A DNA stretch of 37,179 nucleotides from an uncultured Bacteroidales bacterium. GTDB taxonomy: Bacteria; Bacteroidota; Bacteroidia; Bacteroidales; F082. The notes beneath the pieces are model-generated. The model saw only the letters and a program-made list of their open reading frames with translations, did no database searches and was not told where the DNA came from. Where the stretch lies: the NCBI GenBank assembly GCA_947303625.1, contig CAMYYV010000015.1:1-37179 (forward strand), in the 5' to 3' direction. Made by a program: the position numbers and the translations under genes. Positions 9,019 to 18,212 of the stretch are shown here, piece by piece (position 1 is the stretch's first letter; every line of letters begins with the position of its first letter).

Positions 9019-12000
9019 TCAATCGTTTTCTTCCTTTTTGGGCCTCATCATCGATTGAGGATTAATTGTGGATTTCTTCTTGAAGAGGTTGCCGAAGCTG
9101 TCAAACGAACGGCTATATGACAGACCCAGACCTTGGGTGTAAGGCGAACGCCGGTCGAAGGCAATGCTGTTGAAGTTGGAGTTATAGTTGGAATGATTGT
9201 AGAAGTGTGCCTGAAGCCGCCCGTCGTTCGTCAACTTGTAATACATATCAAACTCGCCGACAAGGCTCGAGGCATTGCTAACATTGGGGTTGTTGGCCGT
9301 CATCATACCGAGGTTGGTCTCGAGGGTGAGCTTGTCCTGGAAGAGTTGGGTACGCATGGCAACTTGATATTCATCGTACGAATCGTCGTTGCCTGAGTGA
9401 TACCGTAGGCCTAAATTGAGCTTATCGGTGATATCGACCTGGAGAGTACCGCCAAAGAGATTGCTTAGGCTGAAATCACTGCCGCCGTTACCGCCTGCAT
9501 AGGCGAACTGGCCCAATACAAGCAAGGAAAGGGCTTGTGAAGTCATCACCGCCTGATTGGTGGTATCGACGAGCGAATACACAGTTTGGGTGATGTCCTC
9601 CGAGGCGTTAGGCAGGTTCATGCCGAAGGTGATAGTCGGATTGAGGAGAGCGCCATCAAGGTGAATGAGACATTCGACGTTGATATTGCTATTGGCGGCT
9701 GTAGAGTCAACTTGGACACCCAGGCCAGAGAGCGAAGTCTTAAGAGAATAGGCACCTGTGGCATGGATGCGACCGTCGGTGGGGTCGCCAGTCCAAGAGA
9801 TAGTTCCACCCTGTTTCAGATTGAAAAGACGAGAAACAAGGTTTATCAAAGTCAGGTTGAAGCGTCCCGACTTGATGGTGTAATCGCCGCGCATCGTAAA
9901 GGGGGTCTTCGATGAGGTGCCCATCTTCATATTGCCTTGACCCGACGCCTCGATAGTGCCGATATTACTCGGCAGGATGATCTTCAAGGTGGCGTCGTCG
10001 GTGGCGGCTATGTCGAGATCAAGGGTGAAATTGCGTGGATTCGTCTCAGTTTTCACAGACTGTTCCTCTTCTTCCTCCACATCCGCCTCCTTTTGGACAA
10101 ACGTAATGAAGTCGTTGTCTTTGACGACAGTCGATTTGTTGAGCGGGATGGTGAGGTTGGTGCCTTTTCGCGTCCTCGCCTTGATATCGAGCAGGATATC
10201 GTTGAACGGACCTTTCACCGTGATCAGGCCAGTGGCCACCGCGGTGCCATAGAAGGTATTGTTGTCCTCGCTCGATGTCGCCAAGGCCAAGAAGTCCCTC
10301 GGGATTATCCTCAGGTCCAAATCAAAGTCTTTCATGTTATTGTGGCTTATTTGGCCTTCCACAATGGCTTTGTTGCCCAAGGTGTCGTTGAGCACCATGT
10401 TCTCGAAACGGATGCTCTTATTGTCAATCAGCACGGTAGGGCTGAAGGTATAGAAAGTCTTCAGGTATTCAATCTTGCAGCCGCCGTCGGCAATGTCGAG
10501 CTTTCCATCAATGATAGGCTGGTTGAGCGAGCCTTTGACAGTCGCATAGCCGTTGCCATAGCCTTGCAGCCGCGAAACGATACCGGTCAGGAGGGGACTG
10601 AGAGCGGCAAGCCGCAACGAGTCCATCTCGGCGGTGAAATCAAGGTTGTCGGTTTTCCTTGCGGTGTAATAGGAGCCCGTCACCCCCAGCATCCTCTTCC
10701 TTGCGTTGAACACGTTGACATTCAGATCCACAGCCTTGTTTTTGTCGTCCCAAGCGCTTTCCACGACAGCATCGCCCACCGTCTCGTTGTTGACAGCGAT
10801 GTCGTTCACTTCGAGGTTTGCCAGCACCATCGGTTTGGCTTTCAGGCTGCTCACCAAGGCGCCTCCTGTGATGAAACCGTCGATGTCGAATCCCTTGAAG
10901 AACGAATCGAAGTTGGAGATGTCAAAGCGATTGAGGAGGACCGAGAGGGTGTCAGCTTCTTCCATGGGCACAAAACCGTCGAGCCGGACGGACTGGAGGT
11001 TGTGACTCAACATGATGTTGGACACCGTTACTCTTTTATTGCTGATATCCACATAATTGTTGGGATTGATGGTCCACAACGAGTCGTTGATGGTCACGTC
11101 GCCCGATTCGATGCCAAAGATGCCTCCAAACTCGTGGGGATGGAAATAGGTGTTGATCAGCGCCTTGTTGTAGTCTTCCACAATGTCATCGTCCCACTGG
11201 ATTGTGGTGTGGATGGTATCGTTGGCCATGCGGGCACGAAAAGCGAGATTTTCAAGGCCCAACGACATGGTGTCGGTCGCTCTCATCTTAGTCCAGGCGA
11301 CTTCGCCTATCGAGAGTTGACCGTAAAGAGTATGAGGGCTGTTGAAATTCTTCAACTCGATATCATTGATGGCCACATCGCCAATCTGGACGCTCTTCGA
11401 GCGCACCATCAGTTCCAGCTGGTTCGACTTCGAGGTGAAGGTGCCGTTGAGGCTGGTGCCCTTCGCGATTCGCAAAGAGGGCATAAAGAGTTGGCTGATG
11501 ATCTTGGTGTCTTTCAGGTTGAGCTTGACGTAAAAGTCCTGCTCCACATCGTGTTTCATCCTGTATTTGCTGAACTTCTCACGATTGCCCTTCCACATCG
11601 GGAAGTCAACGAAAGTGTTTCCGTATTCGTTGAGCACAGGCATCAGATAGGCAAAGTTCATCAGCCCGGCCATCTCGAAGTCGAGGAAGTCGCAATCAAG
11701 GTTGATGCGGCGCTGCATCAGGTTGTCGTTGACGATGGAGGCCGTGAAGTTATTCATGTTGTAGCTGCCCCGACTATCATGATAAACAGTAGATTCGAGA
11801 CGTAGCGTTCCTTCCAAATCATCGAGGTTGAAGCCAGTCATGTTGGCAACGATATGGGTGCTGATTTCTGAAACGCTGTCTTTTTTCATCAGATTCAAGG
11901 CGTACAAGTCGGCATGGCTGATGACAGCCTCGAAGTCTGACTTGGGGTATTTCTTGTCTTGGAAATCGATCAGGCCGTTGAAATCGAGCGCCAAGTCGTC

Positions 12001-13503
12001 GTCGTCGACCTTAAGAATACCCTTAAAGCGGTCCTCCTTAAGGCTACCATCGAGTTTGATATCATCGATACGGGTACCCAGCAGTTGGGCATCGGTCACC
12101 ATGCCGTCGACCAAGAACTCGGGACCGCCTTTCTTGGGGAACTTGGCCGTGAAATTGGCATCCATATTGAGATCGCCCACAAATTTTGTGGCGTTAGCCA
12201 TCTCACCAGCCTTCACGTTGGAGGCTTTGACATAACCCGAGAACTGGTTATTGCCATTGGCGTCTTTAGCTCGGGCAACAGAGGCATCGATGTCGCCAAT
12301 GCCCGACCTAAGAGTGATATCAGAAGCGAAGTTGTTGTATGACCCCTTGAAATCCAACGTCAGGTCTCCCTGATTCAATGCACGCAATGACTCGGGCAAC
12401 GGGATGGTGGTGGTACGCGATGGGATGTAGAAGTTGGTCAGGTCGTCGTACGTAAAGTGCATCTTCTTGATGTTCAACGTGTGATAGCCATCGTTAAAAT
12501 CGAGCGGGTGCATGCTGAGATCGCCCTCGAAGTGGGTCGATTTGCCTATATCAGCCTTGATGTCGTCGACACGGAAGTTTCGTATTGGACCCGTGAAACG
12601 ACCTTCAAACTGCACACGGTCAGGCATTTTGTACATCACCTTGGAGAACACACCAATGTCGGACAGCATGACATCGGTGGGACGTATTGTGGCATCAAAC
12701 ACCACCGAGTCGACAAAGCTTCCGAAGTCGTCGAACCCGTTATAGGTCATGTTAAGATCGAGGTCGAAACGGCTGTCATTGGTCTCCATCAGAAGACCCT
12801 CGAGGAAGATGCCTTTCTGAGTCACCAAGGCATTGGTCTGCAAATGCTTGAGATCCAGCCCACTGATTTCATTAGCACTCAGCTTGGAAATAGTGGCTGT
12901 GATGGAATCACCCAAGATATAAAGCCCGTGTGCCTCCAAATCGATGTCTTTAAGGACAAGGTGAGAATAGTCCATCTGATGAAGCTCGGTCTTCTCAGGA
13001 TGGTCGCGATTTTGGTTCCAAAACGTGAAGTCGACATCCTTCAGCGAAACCTTGTCGACGACGATGGGCATAGGATCCTTGTCGGTCTTTTCCTTGTCGC
13101 TTTTGAAAGCCTCGACGAGGAAAGCGAAATTGAATTTGTCCTCACCATCGTATTTGATGATGTTCGCCTCGCTATGATTCAGGTCAACATAATCGAGATG
13201 GAGCTCGCCTTCCAGGAGATCAGGTATGTCGATCCTCGTCCTTAGCCTACCGATCCTGGCCAAGTCGTTGCTTTTCAAGTCCTTGACAGTGACATCCTCG
13301 ATCAGCACACTGAAATCGGGCGTCACCACAAGACGACCCACCTTGATGTCAGCTCCGGTTTTTTCAGAAAGATAACCACCTGCAAAACGCACCGCAAACT
13401 GCTGGATAATAGGGTCTTGTATGGCAATAAAGAGGCTCGTGATGATGGCCAGTATCACCACAAAAAAAATCAGGATGCTATGGATAATCTTTTTTTTAAT
13501 AAT
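9019..13503 (-). CDS. tamB: TamB-like AsmA-type envelope protein (DUF490 family), non-canonical start
   Basis: This is a very large protein of about 1494 residues with an N-terminal membrane anchor (about 8-28, IIHSILIFFVVILAIITSLF). A long beta-rich periplasmic body follows, and the C-terminal DUF490/TamB domain contains GRFNLTLINLVSRLFNLKQGG and GTISWTGDPTDGRI. TamB and AsmA-like proteins bridge inner and outer membranes for outer-membrane assembly or phospholipid transport. No in-frame ATG, GTG or TTG lies near the anchor. The first plausible codon is ATT at 13503 (or 13500), 5-8 nt after a GGAGGG element (13514-13509). A GTG at 13596 is in frame but would extend 70 bp into tsaD and add a basic, non-membrane tail. 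The end abuts the helicase gene. The exact start is the weak point. Confidence 0.85.
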   Translation of the reverse strand: MIKKKIIHSILIFFVVILAIITSLFIAIQDPIIQQFAVRFAGGYLSEKTGADIKVGRLVVTPDFSVLIEDVTVKDLKSNDLARIGRLRTRIDIPDLLEGELHLDYVDLNHSEANIIKYDGEDKFNFAFLVEAFKSDKEKTDKDPMPIVVDKVSLKDVDFTFWNQNRDHPEKTELHQMDYSHLVLKDIDLEAHGLYILGDSITATISKLSANEISGLDLKHLQTNALVTQKGIFLEGLLMETNDSRFDLDLNMTYNGFDDFGSFVDSVVFDATIRPTDVMLSDIGVFSKVMYKMPDRVQFEGRFTGPIRNFRVDDIKADIGKSTHFEGDLSMHPLDFNDGYHTLNIKKMHFTYDDLTNFYIPSRTTTIPLPESLRALNQGDLTLDFKGSYNNFASDITLRSGIGDIDASVARAKDANGNNQFSGYVKASNVKAGEMANATKFVGDLNMDANFTAKFPKKGGPEFLVDGMVTDAQLLGTRIDDIKLDGSLKEDRFKGILKVDDDDLALDFNGLIDFQDKKYPKSDFEAVISHADLYALNLMKKDSVSEISTHIVANMTGFNLDDLEGTLRLESTVYHDSRGSYNMNNFTASIVNDNLMQRRINLDCDFLDFEMAGLMNFAYLMPVLNEYGNTFVDFPMWKGNREKFSKYRMKHDVEQDFYVKLNLKDTKIISQLFMPSLRIAKGTSLNGTFTSKSNQLELMVRSKSVQIGDVAINDIELKNFNSPHTLYGQLSIGEVAWTKMRATDTMSLGLENLAFRARMANDTIHTTIQWDDDIVEDYNKALINTYFHPHEFGGIFGIESGDVTINDSLWTINPNNYVDISNKRVTVSNIMLSHNLQSVRLDGFVPMEEADTLSVLLNRFDISNFDSFFKGFDIDGFITGGALVSSLKAKPMVLANLEVNDIAVNNETVGDAVVESAWDDKNKAVDLNVNVFNARKRMLGVTGSYYTARKTDNLDFTAEMDSLRLAALSPLLTGIVSRLQGYGNGYATVKGSLNQPIIDGKLDIADGGCKIEYLKTFYTFSPTVLIDNKSIRFENMVLNDTLGNKAIVEGQISHNNMKDFDLDLRIIPRDFLALATSSEDNNTFYGTAVATGLITVKGPFNDILLDIKARTRKGTNLTIPLNKSTVVKDNDFITFVQKEADVEEEEEQSVKTETNPRNFTLDLDIAATDDATLKIILPSNIGTIEASGQGNMKMGTSSKTPFTMRGDYTIKSGRFNLTLINLVSRLFNLKQGGTISWTGDPTDGRIHATGAYSLKTSLSGLGVQVDSTAANSNINVECLIHLDGALLNPTITFGMNLPNASEDITQTVYSLVDTTNQAVMTSQALSLLVLGQFAYAGGNGGSDFSLSNLFGGTLQVDITDKLNLGLRYHSGNDDSYDEYQVAMRTQLFQDKLTLETNLGMMTANNPNVSNASSLVGEFDMYYKLTNDGRLQAHFYNHSNYNSNFNSIAFDRRSPYTQGLGLSYSRSFDSFGNLFKKKSTINPQSMMRPKKEEND

Positions 13504-13507
13504 TTTG
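13500..13507 (+). promoter_or_regulatory. -7 box of tsaD promoter
   Basis: TAATTTTG fits TAnnTTTG and lies 19 bp before the tsaD ATG, giving a leader of about 14 nt. It coincides with the first codons of the opposite tamB-like gene. No clear -33 TTG is seen. Confidence 0.55.
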
Positions 13508-13526
13508 ACCCTCCAAATTGAGACCC

Positions 13527-14549
13527 ATGAACGAATATATCTTAGGCATCGAATCGTCGTGCGACGACACTTCCGCCGCTGTGCTTCAAGGCACACGCGT
13601 GCTCTCCAATGTCATTGCCGGCCAAAAGGTCCACGAGCAATATGGCGGCGTGGTCCCTGAGCTCGCTTCGCGTGCCCACCAGCAAAATATCATCCCTGTC
13701 ATCGACACGGCCTTGAAGACTGCAAAGATACAAAAAAATCAGTTATCCGCCATCGCTTTCACGCGCGGTCCTGGTCTTTTGGGCTCGTTGCTCGTAGGAA
13801 CCTCATTTGCAAAGGCTTTCGCGCAGACCTTGGACATCCCTATGGTGGAGATCGACCACATGAACGCGCACATCCTGGTGCATTTCGCCACCGATGAAAC
13901 ACATACCGAGGTACCCGACTTCCCGTTTTTGTGCCTCACCGTGTCGGGCGGCCACACCCAGATTGTGGTGGTGAAGGACTATTTCGACATGGAAGTCATC
14001 GGCAAGACCATCGACGACGCGGCGGGCGAGGCCTTCGACAAGACCGCCAAGATCCTTGGCCTGCCCTACCCTGGCGGTCCCGTCATCGACAAGCTAGCCA
14101 AAGAGGGCAACCCCGATGCCTTCAGCTTTGCCAAACCCCAGATTCCCGATTTAGACTATAGCTTCAGTGGTCTGAAGACCAGTATCTTATATACCGTCCG
14201 CGACAACCTGAAAGTCAACCCCAACTTCATTGAGGAAAACAAGGCCGACCTCTGTGCCTCGGTGCAGAAGACCATCATCGACATCCTGATGAACAAGTTA
14301 GTGAAGGCCAGCAAACAAACGGGCATCAAGACCGTTGCCATCGCCGGCGGCGTGAGCGCCAACAGCGGTCTTCACGATGCCATGCTTCGCCTCGGCGAAA
14401 AATACCATTGGAAAGTCTTCATCCCACGTCTCTCCTACTCGACGGACAATGCCGCCATGGTCGCCGTGGCGGGGTATTTCAAATTCCTTAGAGGAGAGTT
14501 CGCTTCTCAGGACTTGGTGCCATATGCACGGCAGAGTTTGAACCAATAA
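13527..14549 (+). CDS. tsaD: tRNA N6-adenosine threonylcarbamoyltransferase TsaD
   Basis: This 340-residue cytoplasmic enzyme transfers threonylcarbamoyl from TC-AMP to A37 of ANN-decoding tRNAs, acting with TsaB/E. The diagnostic motifs are LGIESSCDDTSAAV at the N-terminus, the metal-binding HMNAH (His about 111 and 115), SGGHTQIVVV, DDAAGEAFDK and AGGVSANSG. ATG 13527 gives the family-typical N-terminus; the TTG at 13518 is in frame but adds nothing conserved. It starts a plus-strand run: dgt follows after 12 bp, and the divergent tamB-like gene starts only 23 bp upstream. Confidence 0.97.
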   Translation: MNEYILGIESSCDDTSAAVLQGTRVLSNVIAGQKVHEQYGGVVPELASRAHQQNIIPVIDTALKTAKIQKNQLSAIAFTRGPGLLGSLLVGTSFAKAFAQTLDIPMVEIDHMNAHILVHFATDETHTEVPDFPFLCLTVSGGHTQIVVVKDYFDMEVIGKTIDDAAGEAFDKTAKILGLPYPGGPVIDKLAKEGNPDAFSFAKPQIPDLDYSFSGLKTSILYTVRDNLKVNPNFIEENKADLCASVQKTIIDILMNKLVKASKQTGIKTVAIAGGVSANSGLHDAMLRLGEKYHWKVFIPRLSYSTDNAAMVAVAGYFKFLRGEFASQDLVPYARQSLNQ

Positions 14550-14561
14550 CAGCATCGCCCT

Positions 14562-15875
14562 ATGAACTGGACCGACCTCCTCTCCAACAAACGCTACGCA
14601 CAGCCACACAAAAGCGCCGACATCCGCAGCTCGTTCCAACGCGACTACGACCGTATCATCTTCAGCAGTCCTTTCCGCAGGCTGCAAAACAAGACCCAGG
14701 TGTTTCCCCTGCCCGGCGCACAAATGGTGCACAACCGACTCACCCATAGCCTCGAAGTGGCCAGCGTGGGACGCTCCATCGCTTGCCGCACCGTCGAGAA
14801 ACTGGCAGAAAAGCACCACGAGCTGAAGGAACGCCAATCCGACATTGAGACGATCGTGGCCTCGGCCTGTCTGGCTCACGACCTCGGCAACCCACCCTTC
14901 GGCCATTCGGGCGAAGACACCATCAGCAGCTTCTTCAAAGACGGTAAAGGCAAAGAATTGGAAAGACTGGTCAAGCCCGAGCAGTGGAGCGACCTCATCG
15001 CCTTCGAAGGCAACGCCAATGCCTTTCGGCAGCTGACGCACCAATTCACTGGACGACGCGCTGGCGGTTTCTCGCTGACCTCGGCCACCTTAGCCACCTT
15101 ATTGAAATACCCCTACCCCTCGTTCGACAAGGGCAGCCGAAAGAAATACAATGTGTTTTACTCCGAAATCGATGCCTTCAAGGAAGTCGTCGAAGAATGC
15201 GGTCTCCCTCGCATCGACAACGAACACCTCGTCTATGCCCGCCACCCGCTTTCCTATATGATGGAGGCCGCCGATGACATCTGCTATCTCGTCTTAGACA
15301 TGGAAGACGCCCATAAGCGTGGCATCATCAGCACCAAAGCCATCGAGAATTGTTTCACGTCGTTCTTCAACGAGAAGAAAGACAAGGGCTTCTTCACCCA
15401 CAAAGATGAGGTCTACCGCACGGTCAGCGATGTCAACGAACGGATGGCCTTCCTCCGAGCCATGCTCATCAACAAGCTGGTGAACTGCGCCAGCGACATC
15501 TTCGTCAAGAACTACGATGCCATCATGGAAGGCCGTTTCGAGAAGAGCCTCATCGCGCATCTACCCGAGTTTGAGAAAAATGCTCTTGAGCTATGCCGCG
15601 ACGAGTCGGTGCGCCACATCTACCGTCACCCCTCGGTGGTGAAAATCGAACTGACGGGTTTCAATGTTATCGGGACGTTGCTGGAAGAGTTTACCGACGC
15701 CGTGCTTAACCCCGATACTCCTTATAACAAGAAATTGCTCTCGCTCGTCCCCGAGCAGTTCAAGGTGAACACCGACGACACTTACATTCGCCTGCAGTCT
15801 GTCGTCGACTTCATCTCCAACATGACCGACCTTTATGCTGTCAAACTATATAAAGACTTGAGAGGAATCGACTGA
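14562..15875 (+). CDS. dgt: Deoxyguanosinetriphosphate triphosphohydrolase (dGTPase)
   Basis: A 437-residue HD-domain protein of the Dgt/SAMHD1 family. It hydrolyses dGTP (or dNTPs) to deoxynucleoside and triphosphate. The N-terminal RRLQNKTQVFPL and MVHNRLTHSLEVA motifs supply the first metal histidine. ACLAHDLGNPPFGHSGE (about residue 105) supplies the HD pair and the second histidine. YMMEAADDICYLVLDMED supplies the downstream aspartate. Length and motif order match the bacterial Dgt type. The stop overlaps the next ATG by one base (TGATG at 15873-15877), so translational coupling is likely. Confidence 0.95.
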   Translation: MNWTDLLSNKRYAQPHKSADIRSSFQRDYDRIIFSSPFRRLQNKTQVFPLPGAQMVHNRLTHSLEVASVGRSIACRTVEKLAEKHHELKERQSDIETIVASACLAHDLGNPPFGHSGEDTISSFFKDGKGKELERLVKPEQWSDLIAFEGNANAFRQLTHQFTGRRAGGFSLTSATLATLLKYPYPSFDKGSRKKYNVFYSEIDAFKEVVEECGLPRIDNEHLVYARHPLSYMMEAADDICYLVLDMEDAHKRGIISTKAIENCFTSFFNEKKDKGFFTHKDEVYRTVSDVNERMAFLRAMLINKLVNCASDIFVKNYDAIMEGRFEKSLIAHLPEFEKNALELCRDESVRHIYRHPSVVKIELTGFNVIGTLLEEFTDAVLNPDTPYNKKLLSLVPEQFKVNTDDTYIRLQSVVDFISNMTDLYAVKLYKDLRGID

Positions 15876-18124
15876 TGAAAAAAGCTTTTGCCATACTCGT
15901 CTTACTTTGGAGTGCCTTATTCGCCCAAGCCCAATATCGTGAAGACATCAGGTACACCTACACCTATCCTTTCGACACACGCAACTTCTCAATCGGCATC
16001 GACCAATACGGCCAGGTGCGTTACGTGACCCTCTTCGGCGAGCAGGTGCTCGCAAAAGAAGGCCCTGTTGCGGTGGCCTTCAAAGACGGCAAGGCCTATG
16101 CCTCTACCGTTTTTGAATGCAATTTCGATGTGGCGACCATAGGTTTTACAGGCGAAGTGGACAACATATGCCTGAATCTTGACATCGACTATAAAGGGAG
16201 CAACATCACCGCCACCGTCGCCTATACCGATTGGGAAAAAGGCCCCGATGCTGTGCTCCTATTCCCGATATGCCTCAACCTCACCGAAAGCGTTGGCGAA
16301 GCCATCGGAGTGGCACAAGGACGAGGCATGGCCTTTGGTATTCAGGCTCTCAACACAAGAATCAACGCAGGCTTTCCCGCGAACTGTGCCCAGCAGATCA
16401 GGGAGATGCTGCACTATGACGCCGACCCCGAACGGGCTGCCATGGCCACCCCTGAAGGAACTTACATGCAGTTTTCAGCTTACGACCGCCTCAGACCGCG
16501 CATCCGCGACACCTATGGCCATGAGGGGGCCCTCGCCTATTACCTTGATTTCCCTCAAGGTTCCATAAATGATGCCTCCTTGGAGCTTTTCGCCTGTCGT
16601 CAAGACGAAGTTATGGATAAGATTGCGGAGATTGAAGCCCAGGAAGGCTTGGCGCATCCCAGTTACAACAATGGCGTATGGAACAAGCTCGACCCACTGT
16701 CGACCCGATCCTATCTCTGCAACGAATACGATGCGAAAGACTTCAAATATGTGAGCGAGAAAAGCCGTCAAGCCGGGCTGGACTTAGGCCGCCAAGTGTG
16801 GGCTAACCGCATCCCCACCACCCCACCACTTAACCTCGACGACCTGTTGATACAAGGTGAGCTGGAACTGCAACTGCCCATTGATGCAAGTCAAGAAGAA
16901 TTTGCCGTTTACCAATCAGGTCTTTTCGACAAACCCGCCAACCTCAACGTACTCCTCATCGGCGAAGAGCTGATCACCTACCGCAGCACCGAGACCGTGG
17001 GCAACATCCAACTGTTCTACTGCTGTACCCGTGGCGCTTTCGGCACCAAAAAAGCCGCCCACAAAAAAGACGCATTTGCATTCAAGCTTTGGGACCACAC
17101 TGACCGCACACTCGTACCAACCCCAAAAGCCCAAGACAGAATAGCCATAAAAGAAGCAAAGAAATGTGCCAAGAGTGATTCTCCGCTTTTGATTTTCAAC
17201 GACTTCAAAAGCTACGCCTACAACGGCTTCGGCGACTGGGCCATCGGGCGTCTCCTTGACACCATGTATAGATACAACCCCGATAAGCTCCTACAGTCCG
17301 ACCAACTCACCCATGGCTCATGGCATTACTTGTCAAGAGTCAACGAAAACACGCTGTGGAGTTCCAACATGCGCAGCACAATGGCCGAGACACTTGCGAA
17401 AAAGCAGACTTACTATCGCAGTAATATGATGCCATGGATGATAGGCAACTTCAGGATTCACCTTGCCGACAAAAACCGCAAGGCCACCACAATGGAAGAA
17501 CTGGAATGGTTCCTTGCCAACGCTGCCGCATACGACGCAGGCTTCGGCCTCGACTTCGAAGCCAACACAATGCGCAAGCACGGCCTTACCGACGCTATGC
17601 TGAACACCATCAACATTTGGGAGTCGCTTCGTCTCAGTGGCGCCTTCAGCGAAGCACAGAAGGAGGCTTTCAAAGACCCATACGACAACTGGCATATCGA
17701 AAAAGGGGAAGACTCGACCTATCTGATCTATCCCCAATACATCTCAAGGGGCTTCTTATGCAACCTGCAGGACGACTCATGGCAGTGGAACAGCCCCTAC
17801 AAGAGCCGTTACGCCCTCCGCATCGAAGTCGAAGGCAAGGGCAGCATCAGCGAGATGGAACTCCGCACACCCAACGGCATCCTCTATCTGCCCTGCAACC
17901 TCAAGGGTGGGCAATACCTCATCTATGACTTCGACGGCACAGCCTACGTCGCCGACCAAAACTACAACAAGTTGCAAGAGGTGACAGCACGCGGTGTGGC
18001 CTATCTGGACGAAGGCGAGTCGGAGGTGTCGTTCCGCTGCGAGGTAAAGAGCATAGACAAAAAAACGCCCCAAGTGACCGTCAGGTTCTTCACTCGGGGC
18101 GAAGCTTCCATTACCAACAAATGA
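15875..18124 (+). CDS. Secreted 749-residue protein of unknown function, possibly glycosidase-like
   Basis: I do not recognise the family with certainty. A Sec signal peptide (MKKAFAILVLLWSALFAQAQ) is followed by a beta-rich N-terminal half (about 20-260). The middle and C-terminal half has alternating hydrophobic strands with aromatic and acidic clusters: SPLLIFNDFKSYAYNGFGDW (about 435), AYDAGFGLDFEAN (about 555) and INIWESLRLSGAF. A beta-sandwich-like tail closes the protein. The pattern resembles a (beta/alpha)8 glycoside hydrolase with flanking beta-domains, and Asp/Glu in GLDFE would be candidate catalytic acids; this is inference only. There is no lipobox and no T9SS sorting domain, so it is probably periplasmic. 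It is coupled to dgt by a one-base overlap but has no obvious functional link to it. Confidence 0.8.
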   Translation: MKKAFAILVLLWSALFAQAQYREDIRYTYTYPFDTRNFSIGIDQYGQVRYVTLFGEQVLAKEGPVAVAFKDGKAYASTVFECNFDVATIGFTGEVDNICLNLDIDYKGSNITATVAYTDWEKGPDAVLLFPICLNLTESVGEAIGVAQGRGMAFGIQALNTRINAGFPANCAQQIREMLHYDADPERAAMATPEGTYMQFSAYDRLRPRIRDTYGHEGALAYYLDFPQGSINDASLELFACRQDEVMDKIAEIEAQEGLAHPSYNNGVWNKLDPLSTRSYLCNEYDAKDFKYVSEKSRQAGLDLGRQVWANRIPTTPPLNLDDLLIQGELELQLPIDASQEEFAVYQSGLFDKPANLNVLLIGEELITYRSTETVGNIQLFYCCTRGAFGTKKAAHKKDAFAFKLWDHTDRTLVPTPKAQDRIAIKEAKKCAKSDSPLLIFNDFKSYAYNGFGDWAIGRLLDTMYRYNPDKLLQSDQLTHGSWHYLSRVNENTLWSSNMRSTMAETLAKKQTYYRSNMMPWMIGNFRIHLADKNRKATTMEELEWFLANAAAYDAGFGLDFEANTMRKHGLTDAMLNTINIWESLRLSGAFSEAQKEAFKDPYDNWHIEKGEDSTYLIYPQYISRGFLCNLQDDSWQWNSPYKSRYALRIEVEGKGSISEMELRTPNGILYLPCNLKGGQYLIYDFDGTAYVADQNYNKLQEVTARGVAYLDEGESEVSFRCEVKSIDKKTPQVTVRFFTRGEASITNK

Positions 18125-18182
18125 TGAGTCATCTTTTGCATTTACCTTATTAATGAGGATGTGGGCGCAAGAATGAAAGCCG

Positions 18183-18190
18183 TAATTTTG
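18183..18190 (+). promoter_or_regulatory. -7 box of feoAB promoter
   Basis: TAATTTTG fits TAnnTTTG, 22 bp before the feoAB ATG. No clear -33 TTG and no obvious Fur-like palindrome are seen in the 88-bp gap. Confidence 0.5.
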
Positions 18191-18212
18191 CAGCCAGAAA
18201 CAACGACAAGCA

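Noticed and set aside
9937-11805. Long 622-codon open frame on the plus strand
   Set aside because: It lies fully antisense to the TamB-like gene, has no domain-like composition or signal, and mirrors codon bias of the real gene.
12457-13245. 262-codon plus-strand frame antisense to the TamB-like gene
   Set aside because: Shadow frame of a GC-biased gene; no start context and no recognisable motif.
13504-13596. GTG at 13596 as the start of the TamB-like gene
   Set aside because: It would overlap divergent tsaD by 70 bp and place a basic, Arg-rich tail before the membrane anchor.
14298-15044. 248-codon minus-strand frame across tsaD and dgt
   Set aside because: Antisense to two well-identified genes, with no motif.
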